The notes under the pieces: model-generated
Told to the model about the DNA's origin: nothing
The model's database searches: none
Seen by the model: only the letters and a program-made list of their open reading frames with translations
Origin: Dama dama
Taxonomy: Eukaryota > Chordata > Mammalia > Artiodactyla > Cervidae
Length of the DNA: 64,000 nt
Assembly (NCBI RefSeq): GCF_033118175.1
Contig: NC_083703.1
Span: 83,233,001 to 83,297,000, forward strand
Direction of reading: 5' to 3'
In this document: positions 55,806 through 64,000 of the stretch, piece by piece
Position numbering within the stretch: position 1 is the first letter of the stretch
Layout of the letters: the number at the start of each line of letters is the position of its first letter
Program-made: the position numbers and the translations under genes

Positions 55806-58800
55806 CTGAAAGAGGAAGCTTTTGGTCAGGTAGCTGGTTTGCCATGGTCAGGCCCTCCCCAGTAATCATCTAAGTGTTGACAGGGCAGGATTTGTCTCCC
55901 ATTGAGTGTGTCTTTACAGTCCACTTTTCCATTCCACTCTTATTCTCTACATCTACAGAAATCCAGGAAGCTGATGTCAAGGGCCTTTTCTACATATCAC
56001 CCAGATAGGGACCTTCCAGCAGCATCAGAGGCAGTGTCTCTCCATCAGGAGATGGATCGCAGGGACTTTCCCTGCGTGTAGTTATCTGAAAAGTTACGTC
56101 ACAGTGGCCACAGGTATTTACCCTACTGAGAGATAAGACTTGATGACTTAGGTGGAATCTCCTGAGAGGCTTCCTGTGAGGGTAAAGGGTCTGTTAAGTT
56201 AGGGGTGCCTGGCCTGGAGCTCTCTGCATATGGGAGGCAGCACAGGGGGTGGTTAGAGCAGGTGAGTAAAGCTGAATTTGAGGCTCCTTGTTCAAAGAGC
56301 AGCCTTTGTGCCGATCTCTGCAGGAAGTGGGTTTGAGACTGGATGAGACCGAGCGGCCCAGGTCCCACTGACCATAGGTCTCTGGCTCCTGCTGCCCCAA
56401 TTGGTTCACAAATTGCTCCTCTCTCAGTTTCCCATAAATCATAAAATAAATGCATATCCTTTCTCAAGCCTCAGCAGTATTCATACCGCATTTATTTCAT
56501 TCAGGCTTAGTCCACTTAGCATGCACTAGGAAGCCCTATTTAAAAATACATCTCCAGCCAGATTCTTCACACCCTCATTCCCAAGCATCTTCAGCCAGCC
56601 CAGTCTCCCCTCATGTCTGGCAAGGAACTGACCTCTGAGGGGACTCCCCGCTGCTGTCTCTTCCCAAAAGTGAACCAAAGCATCGTCTTAGCACAGAGAA
56701 CATGCCGCTTGCAGCTGAAAGCCTCGCGGTTGTTCTGTGTCACCCAGGAAGGCCCCTGGGGCCTGCACGTGGACACAGGCCCTGAAGCTTCCGTGTCCCG
56801 TCCAGCCTCCTTCCTCTCCCCCTGTGCTTACTCCTGCGACCCCTGGCATGGCCTCTCTTCCTGGCCCTGGGTCTGAGGCACTGGCTGCTCCCCTGCCTGG
56901 AATCCTTTCCCGCAGGTGTTATCTCTGCAGAGACCCTGCCCCACCGTCCTGCACCACACCCCACCCTCTGCTCACGCTGACCCGAGGTACGCTCCCTGCG
57001 CTGGTTTTCCTCAGAGCACCAGCCCCTGTCTGGTATGAAGCCCCTGCTGCCCCAGGGCAGTGGTTCTGTCTGTTTTGGTGCGTGGAGCCCCATCTGGCAC
57101 AGAGTGTGAACTCACATGACAACAGACTGGAACAGTAACTGAATGCACATCACTGCACATGTGTGCACCCCAATGTTCATCACAGCACTGTTTATAATGG
57201 CCAGGACATGGAAGCAACCTAGATGCCCATCAGCAGACGAATGGATAAGGAAGCTGTGGTACATATACACCATGGAATGTTACTCAGCCATTAAAAAGAA
57301 TTCCTCTGAATCAGTTCTAATGAGACGGATGAAACTGGAACCCATTATACAGAGTGAAGTAAGCCAGAAAGATAAAGGCCATTACAGTATACTAACACAT
57401 ATATATGGAATTTAGGAAGATGGTAATGATAACCCTATATGCAAAATAGAAAAAGAGTCAGATGTACAGAACAGACTTTTGGACTCTGTGGGAGAAGGCG
57501 AGGGTGGGATGTTTCAAGAGAACAGCATTGAGACATGTATATTATCTAGGGTGAAACAGATCACCAGCCCAGGCTGGATGCATGAGACAAGTGCTCAGGC
57601 CGGGTGCAATGGGAAGACCCAGAGGGATCTGGTTGAGAGGGAGGTGGGAGGGGGGATCGTGATGGGGAATACATGTAAATTCATGGCTAATTCATGTCAA
57701 TGTATGACAAAAACCACTATAATATTGTAAAGTAATTAGCCTCCAACTAATAAAAATAAATGAAATAAATAAATTAATTAATTAATTAAAAAAATACTGA
57801 TGACTAAGGAATTCCACTTACTTTCTTTAAATTGGCAGATGTCATTCATAAATTTCCTAGTGTGACTCTTAAAATATCTTTGCCCTATAAATATTTTAAA
57901 ATAAAATGTCTTTATTTTAGTTTAAAAAAAAATAATGGGAGAAATTAAGGAAGAAAGAGATAAAGGGCAGAGAGCTGGTAGGTGCTAGAAAACTTGCCTT
58001 TTGCTCCTAAGCCTTTCAGCAGAAGGAGATGTTACATATTATTTTACATGAAATATTAAAAATTAGAACTAGCATTTTTAATATAAAAATTTTTCCTAAC
58101 AATCATATGAAAAGAATCAAATACTGAGGCATTTTATTTGCAACTCAACTGACTTTGGACTGGATTGTCCTTTGCTTCTAAATCGGACCATGGAGGCTCC
58201 CAGGATGGGGTGGGGTGCTGGAAGAGGGCTGACACTCACCTCTCCTGATCGCGAGCTCACTCTTCCCCCTGCTGTTCCGCTTGATGCCAAGGTCCTGAGC
58301 ATACTCGTCCCCGTACCAGACCAGCAGCTCACAGCCCGGCCTGACCACCTGGCAGGTTCGGTAGAAGATCTGCCCGTGATACTGGAAGGCCACCAGGTTC
58401 TGCTCCTCATCGTCCCGGGCACAGTTCACATACCTGGGGGCGAGGCCGGGAAAGGGAAAGAAACCTCAAGAGATGAGTGCCCTCCACTCTCCGACCATGC
58501 CCAGCTCCTTGCCTTCCGCCTCTGAGGCCGCCCCTCATGTGGACCTTCTGTTCACACCTTCAACCAGGCCATGTGAATTCCCATGCCTTTCTCTCCTTAC
58601 CTAATTAGCCATTTTCCGGAGCCCAGTTCCAGACTCGTCTCCACCTGGACTGTGCGTGAGGCTGGTGACCTCCAGCTCCTCTAAACTCTGAATTAAGTTC
58701 TCTTCCATCCACAGGACTTGGTGCTCCTTGGCTAACACGCAGCCCTCAGCACTCACCCCAGCCTGCCTTCTCTCCCGAGGCTTTCTCCCATCTCCCCACG

Positions 58801-61800
58801 TGTATCCAGGGTCCTATTCGCTTGCCTACCCTCTCCCACGGACACTTGGAGAGAGCTCTGATATAGCTTGAGACACGGAACAGTAATTGTTTGTTCACTG
58901 TCTGCCTGCCCTGATGAAAGGAGAGGCCCTCAGAGAATGGCCCCACTCAGAGCCATCCTGCCCCCCATTCCTTCTGAGGCCTCAGGGCCCACTTCTCACT
59001 GGAACCAAGCCTGAGGAGGTTGTTGCTCACATAGAGTCAAGGTCTCCTGTATTAGGTTTTCCTGGCGCTGTGTAGTTACTCAAAGAGAAAAAAATAAGGT
59101 TACTGTTCCTAAAATCAATTGGCTAATGTCTGTTTGCAGTCTGTTCTCCAAAAGGACATGGGTTGTGTGATCTGCTTCAGTAACGAAGTTCACTGTCTAA
59201 ACTGAAACATAAAGTGCGTGGTAAGTGTCCATTAAGTGAGTTAAAGTGTTCCTGGTGAATCTAGACTCCTCAAGTTGTTTTCAAGTCCACCAGTTTTGTT
59301 CAGCATATAGACTTGTATCTTGACGGCACATGCCATATTTTTATTTCCCTCTTTCTAGTGTCTTTTGAAATGAAAGAACATGATATGGAGGGAAAAGAGG
59401 AAAGAAGATGTGAAAGCTGTTGAGGGAGCCGGGTTGAGAAGGAAAGGGGCGGGGGATGGAAGGAATCTTGATGTCTACACACTGCAGACTCACTGCACTC
59501 ACCTCATCCAGTTGGCCCAAGACGTGTCCTTTCCATCCACATACTCGTAGCAGTTCCTCCCTTTGGTTATCTGAGTGTCAGAAAAAGAGTTACAAGATGT
59601 CTTTTTTTTTTTTTTTTAATCGGTAGGAAGCAATAGAAGAGCTATTTCCCTCTGTAGTCATTGATGCTTTTGAGCCTGATTGGATTCAACTGCCAGTCGG
59701 ACCACACGGTAAGCCCTTACTCATCATTCCAAGTCTGAGTCTCTTGGTTCATTGAAGGCAAGGGCTCCACAAGGGAGGAGTCACTTCTGTGTGCCTGGAC
59801 CACTGTGTTCACACCTCTCTTCTGACCTTTAGATACAGGTCCTGAGTGTCTGTGCACTGTGGTTCCACCTCTCCTCTGACCTTTAGATAGAGGTCCTGAG
59901 TGTCTGTACACTGTGTTCCCACCTCTCCTCTGACCTTTAGATAGAGGTCCTAGGTGTCTGTACACTGTGGTCCCACCTCTCCTCTGACCTTTGGATAGAG
60001 GTCCTGTGTGTCTGTACACTCTGGTCCCACATCTGCAGTAACCTTTAATAGAGCTCCTGAGTGTCTGTACACTGTGTTCCCACCTCTCCTCTGACTTTTA
60101 GATAGAAGTCCTGTGAGTGTGTACCAAGGTGTTCCCATCTCTCTTCTGACCTTTAGATGGAAGTCCAGAGTGTCTGTACACTGTGGTCCCACCTCTCCTC
60201 TGACCTTTAGATGGAACTCCTGTGTGTCTGTACACTGTGGTCCCACCTCTCCTCTGACCTTTAGAGGGAAGTCCTGTGTTCACGCCCAGGGCACACAGTA
60301 CACAGGACTGACTGTGTCATTGCCATCCATGTTATCACCATGTGCGTCCTCGCATGTAGACATGAAGTACCCCCCACCACACACAAGCGGTTAGAGGCCA
60401 GAGGACAGGGAAACAGGTGCTTCTCACCTGCCAAGCATATCCACTCTTGGCGGCCTCTTCATTGTCTGTGATCTTGCCCTCATAGGGGCCAAAGTGCAGG
60501 CCCAGCGGCAGATCGGACGCCTCGTTCCACACTCCAAGCCCAGCGTCAGGGATGCCCGACAGTCTGATGCTTAACCCAGGGGGCAGAGTGAGGGCTGAGC
60601 GGTTGGCATGCCCCTTTTCCACTGCACAGTCCTTTACAAAGCTTGGGGGCCCATGGGCAGCACAGCTGTCGATGAAGAAGTTCTGACACTCCTCACAATC
60701 TGGAGGTGAGAACAGGGATGAGAGGAGGTATCGTGATGTTGCTGGTCGTAACGCCCTTCAGAAAAAACTGGGGCATTCATGGCATTTGGCCTTGATCCTG
60801 CACCCCAAGTCATAGAGGAAGGGGATGGCCGGGGGACCAAATGGTGAGGTGAGGTTAGTGGACCAAGGCCTCGTAGCCCCTTCTCCGTGAGTGGGCCAAC
60901 AGGGTCACTCACAGAGGTAGTCGTCATCCTGGGGCTCGCTGACCTCTTGGTACACGTGGCCCTTTCTTTCTCGTAGACTGTACCTCTTCACTCCAGTCTC
61001 CTTTCTTCTGAGTTCTAAGATGGAGAACAGAAGCTAAGCAAGGCCGGTGGGGTCTGGGGAGTTAGTCCCTGTTTTATCACAAACTGTGAGATCTCCTACC
61101 TGTCCATCTATACACTTTGTTAAAACTTTCTCACATGTAGTTTTCAAACTTTTACTTTTGTAATTTTATGTTTTCATGTTACATTATTTATTTCTTGGCC
61201 ACACTGCATGGCTTGTGGGATCATAGTTTCTTGACCAGGAATGGAACCCATACCTCCTGCAGTGGAAGTGGGGAGCCTTAAGCACTTCACCCCCAGGAAG
61301 TCCATTCTCTATACTTTGTTTCTTCTCCCTTTAACTACTGGTTCAGGATACTGAGGCTCCACTGACCAGAGATGCCCAGTTCAGTGATAGCATCCTGCAC
61401 TTCCCGTTAGTAGGTTTAACTTCCCAACCATCCTACTTAGGAAATAGTTCACCAACACATCTACTCAGAAAAGATATGCTAAGGGCACATGACATGTAAG
61501 GCACTGAGCAGAGATCTGGGCATAAACACTAACAAAGCACAGTTCCCATCATCACAGATGGGTTTATTGAACTACTTGTAGGTGTCAGACTTTTGCATTT
61601 AATGTAAGGCTTTCGAGCACTATGAGTTATGTATCCTTATCTTCACTTTACAGATAGCAATCGGGACCTCAGAAAATGAATAAGATTTTCCCAAGGCCCC
61701 AGTGCTAACTTCATGTCTCAGATCAGTCCACCTTAAACCCATGCCTACCGAAAGTCCATGCCACACACCTAGGCCATACTTAGTTTTTCTACAGGGATTA

Positions 61801-63796
61801 GAGCAACTAATTAGAGGAGCTCCCCAAATTTCTCTTACCGACTTTTTGTCTGGGGTGCTGTCCAGGGGTCCTTGCTTTTCTGTGATGGGGCACTGGTTTC
61901 TGAGCCTGCTTGGAGCCACTTGTTTTCAGCAATTTTGCTACTCCAGGCAATTCCTTCAAACTAGATTCCTTACTTAATGGTGCCCTGGACATTCTCTTCC
62001 ATGTGAGTAAAAGACAACAGGCATTTCTTTAGTTCTTTAGGACTTTATGAAGTGTTTTCACATGCATGACTTTAGTTAATACTTTGACAATTATTGGAAA
62101 TACCTGATTTGGGGGCGGGGCGGGGGGGGGCCTGAACACTGGAATGTAACAAAAGGACCTAGGTGGATAGTGAATCAAAACTAGAATTCATATCTTAAGG
62201 TTCTTCCCCTTCAACTTTCTGCATAAAAATGAGAGCAAGGCAGGGAGAATAGCTGGAGGTCAGGGAAAGAAGAGGGTAAGTGCTCGTAGAGAGATCTGGG
62301 GGGGTTGTATTAATTAGTGGCCCTTTGATGGATGAGGAAGTATGGAAAATTACAGAGGGGACAAAACACATCTGGAAAATAAGGTGACAAAGCAGTGAGA
62401 TTAAGAAGAGAAAAGACGATCGGCAGAAACACATTTAGACAATAAAGAAAATGAGATGAAAGTTGCAGGTTGCCATATCCTAGAGACAATGTTTGGAATT
62501 AAAGTACCTGGTCACATCAGTTCTTCTTGAACAAGGCTGTATGACTAGCTGATTCTCCTCAGTTTCCTGATCCATGAATTGGTATTCAGGCTAATTCTTA
62601 ATGTTATAGTGGACATGAAATTTAATAACCTTCAACAAATTGTTGTGTGAGCTATTTAATACAGTAAGAACGTGAGCGTACATCCCTGATATCAATTTAT
62701 TCCCTAAACTGCATCTATATTTGAAGTCTAGCTCACAGACACTATCTTCAGCAATCTTTGACCTTTCTACTCCTAGATGAATGCTTAAATGTGGAGTCAC
62801 TCATTCACAAAACATTCAGGGGGCCCTCAGGGGCTTTGAGCTGGGCCTGGACTTCTGAGAATGAATGGGTGTGGGCTAGCTTCCCAAAGCTCACAACACA
62901 GGGGCAGGCTAAACAAATGATTCCAAACAGGAGAGTTGCCTATTAGAGCTCAGAGGAGGAGCTGTTACTCCTCCTGCAAGAAGGAGCATTTGAAATGATG
63001 CCCAGATGGTGAGTTTCTACTCAAAAGTGGGTAATCTATGTGATGTCCTTCTGTTATTTTCTTATTTGTTGCTTTTCAGTCATAAACCTGAGGCTTCTCA
63101 GGGTGGCGAGCTGCTTCCTCTTCTTGGAGTGGGAGGCTCTGAGGTAGGGATCCTGTCTCCTTCTTCATCTTGGACCATCCACTCTACAAACTGCCCAGCA
63201 TGTCCTTAGCTTCCCTTAGTCAGATGTCTTAGCATATCCCTGCCTAGCACAGCACAAAAGAACTGAGGTTGAAAACATCTCTCAGATGAATGATATAAAA
63301 ATGTATGAATAAGCTTCATAGAACTATGGAAGTTTTAATCAGTTTGTAAGGGGTTTAGAGAATGTGCATTGGTTTAGATTGCACTACCAGTGATACTGTG
63401 ATCTCAGGCATATAATCAAATGTTTTTTACCTCATTTTTGGGATCTATAATGGTGATAGCTATATACCTACTTATAGGTACTGTAGGATTGATTTAAGGT
63501 TTAGGTAAGTTTATTCACATAAAATGCTTAAAGTCTGAAATATTATGAAAATAGTGTAACAACAGAACTGCCTACTACTGCTGTTGTTCTTACTAACTGT
63601 AAAGGTGGTGATGATATCAGACAGTGTGCTAAAGATCCAGGGCAGGAAGGCAGCCGTCTCCAGGATCTCTGTGTTTTCTCCTATTCTCACCTGTGACTGG
63701 ATCCATGAGGAGGACATTTTGGCAACAGGATTTGGGAAATACTCACCTTCTGGTGTTTACTGTGCTCCACTCTGAAGGGCATCGAAGAAGGTTTAC
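54382..63796 (-). CDS. PRDM9: PRDM9-family histone methyltransferase with C2H2 array, right copy (5' end beyond window)
   Basis: Seven minus-strand exons join in register: 63747-63796, 61839-61995, 60913-61014, 60428-60699, 59503-59570, 58240-58433 and 54382-55805. All have AG/GT junctions and matching phases, and I find no internal stop. Order of domains: post-KRAB linker (FRVEHSKHQK), basic SSXRD-like segment (RYSLRERKGH), zinc knuckle (CEECQNFFIDSC), PR/SET domain (LGVWNEASDLPLGLHFGPYEG ... CELLVWYGDEY), a lone finger (CASCSLAFSSQKFLSQHIQRSH), and one degenerate plus eleven canonical C2H2 fingers. PRDM9 binds DNA through the array and methylates H3K4 and H3K36 at meiotic recombination hotspots. 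The KRAB and start exons should lie beyond 64000. The only defect noted is a TAG at 54384-54382 that removes eight terminal residues. PRDM7 or a lineage-specific paralogue is the alternative name. Confidence 0.93.
54385..55302 (-). repeat. 84-bp coding minisatellite: 11 tandem C2H2 finger repeats
   Basis: Eleven 84-bp units differ mainly at DNA-contact positions. Residues at helix positions -1, 3, 6 (N- to C-terminal order, after the degenerate finger) are KNT, QVR, QVI, DNS, QHI, QDI, QAT, KNT, RLT, QHS, QVR. Framework residues are nearly constant. This is the known PRDM9 pattern of concerted evolution with selection on contact residues. Units 1 and 8, and units 2 and 11, share contact triplets. 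Confidence 0.93.
57145..57790 (+). mobile_element. 5'-truncated ruminant L1 in a PRDM9 intron
   Basis: The last 640 bp of an L1, antisense to PRDM9. It has the ORF2 C-terminus (frame 57143-57415, matching the end of the L1 at 1-4115), the 3' UTR and an A/T-rich tail (aattaattaatt at 57774-57788). Confidence 0.92.
58240..58433 (-). CDS. PRDM9: Right-copy exon: PR/SET domain, catalytic C-terminal part
   Basis: AG at 58435-58434 and GT at 58239-58238, 194 bp. It encodes YVNCARDDEEQNLVAFQYH and CELLVWYGDEY, the PR/SET segment that in mouse and human holds the catalytic tyrosine. The motif is intact. Confidence 0.94.
59503..59570 (-). CDS. PRDM9: Right-copy exon: PR/SET domain, central part
   Basis: AG at 59572-59571 and GT at 59502-59501, 68 bp. 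It encodes ITKGRNCYEYVDGKDTSWAN and ends NWM plus two bases of the next arginine codon. Confidence 0.92.
59785..60285. repeat. 54-bp minisatellite in a PRDM9 intron
   Basis: About nine units of 'cctctcctctgacctttaga...' with period 54 bp (anchor 'tgac' ends at 59826, 59880, 59934, 59988, 60042, 60095, 60150, 60204 and 60258). It lies between two PR/SET exons. Frames across it stay open because 54 is divisible by three; these are not genes. Confidence 0.95.
60428..60699 (-). CDS. PRDM9: Right-copy exon: zinc knuckle and start of PR/SET
   Basis: AG at 60701-60700 and GT at 60427-60426, 272 bp, phase 1 in and 0 out. It encodes CEECQNFFIDSCAAHGPPSF and the beginning of PR/SET (ASDLPLGLHFGPYEGKITDN), ending at GYAWQ. 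Confidence 0.95.
60913..61014 (-). CDS. PRDM9: Right-copy exon: SSXRD-like segment
   Basis: AG at 61016-61015 and GT at 60912-60911, 102 bp. It encodes LRRKETGVKRYSLRERKGH and EVSEPQDDDYL, the basic SSXRD-like region preceding the zinc knuckle. Confidence 0.92.
61178..61306 (-). mobile_element. CHR-type SINE
   Basis: Reverse-strand, eroded tRNA-Glu SINE (tcttggccacactgcatggc ... acccccaggaagtcc). Confidence 0.7.
61615..61735 (+). mobile_element. MIR SINE
   Basis: Ancient MIR-like core (cttatcttcactttacagat ... caaggccccagtgctaac), heavily diverged. Confidence 0.5.
61839..61995 (-). CDS. PRDM9: Right-copy exon: linker between KRAB and SSXRD
   Basis: GT at 61838-61837. The acceptor is placed at AG 61997-61996 from phase and homology; its polypyrimidine tract is weak. 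157 bp encode MSRAPLSKESSLKELPGVAK and SGSKQAQKPV, clearly aligned with the human PRDM9 linker. Confidence 0.85.
62000..63740. other. PRDM9 intron, no further feature recognised
   Basis: Intronic sequence between the two most 5' visible exons of the right copy. A short G-run lies at about 62112-62128. No repeat is identified with confidence. Confidence 0.45.
63747..63796 (-). CDS. PRDM9: Right-copy exon: short post-KRAB exon
   Basis: Acceptor ttttag ends at 63797 and GT is at 63746-63745. 50 bp encode KPSSMPFRVEHSKHQK, aligned with the human KPPWMALRVEQRKHQK. Phase 1 in matches the phase 1 donor of the exon type seen at 7205-7312 in the left copy, which supports both gene models. Confidence 0.85.
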
Positions 63797-64000
63797 CTAA
63801 AAAATGGTGAGAATCAGTGTTTTGGTTGGTAAATATTTCCAAACTCTGGGTATTCTAACTAAGGAGACATAAATCTAAGCCAGAGAGTGACAAAGACAAT
63901 GATTACCAAAGGAGGAATGGAAGATGATTTCTGTATCATCAACTTCTGTGCTTCCACTGGGAGCATTACATAATTTTCTTAAAATTAAAAAAAAAAAAAA

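Noticed and set aside
59785..60285. Repeat protein gene from 54-bp units
   Set aside because: It lies inside a PRDM9 intron, frames are open on the minus strand only by periodicity, and no start or splice context is present.

Overview
This is nuclear DNA from a ruminant, most likely a bovid. Families restricted to that group are everywhere: BovB (RTE-type) LINEs, tRNA-derived Bov-tA and BOV-A2 SINEs, CHR-type SINEs, ruminant L1 and bovid LTRs. Exons are short, have GT/AG splice sites and mostly lie on the minus strand. Nothing looks prokaryotic or viral-genomic.

Two copies of a PRDM9/PRDM7-family gene lie in the same (minus) orientation. The right copy (54.4-63.8 kb) shows seven consecutive coding exons in register. 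They encode the segment after KRAB, the SSXRD-like region, the zinc knuckle, the PR/SET methyltransferase domain and a terminal exon with one degenerate plus eleven canonical tandem C2H2 fingers. Its KRAB and first exons would lie beyond base 64000. The left copy (7.2-9.3 kb) shows only the gene's 5' end: a CCAAT/GC-box promoter, a likely untranslated exon 1, the start-codon exon and two KRAB-region exons. Its remaining exons would lie beyond base 1 or be lost. The layout suggests a head-to-tail cluster of paralogues of the meiotic hotspot-specifying histone methyltransferase.

About 45 kb of repeat-rich DNA separates the copies. From about 23.54 to 44.22 kb an old nuclear mitochondrial insertion (NUMT) runs in minus orientation. 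It holds COX2, tRNA-Asp/Ser, COX1, the Tyr-Cys-Asn-Ala-Trp cluster, ND2, Met/Gln/Ile, ND1, tRNA-Leu, part of 16S rRNA, tRNA-Thr, part of CYTB, ND5, the His/Ser/Leu cluster and ND4. All of it has decayed. It has been opened by later insertions: several BovB LINEs (including an 8.5-kb nest inside ND1), SINEs with clear target-site duplications, and an LTR inside COX1.

Other regions: 0-6.5 kb is a young L1 followed by an older L1 that carries SINEs and a MaLR LTR fragment. 10.3-23.5 kb is BovB, L1, SINE and LTR material ending in a 3.1-kb BovB. 44.7-54.3 kb is GC-rich, largely single-copy sequence with a 60-bp minisatellite, an LTR and CHR/MIR SINEs, and no gene I can recognise. All coordinates of repeats and NUMT pieces are read by eye and approximate (about 5-30 bp) unless a target-site duplication or splice site fixes them.
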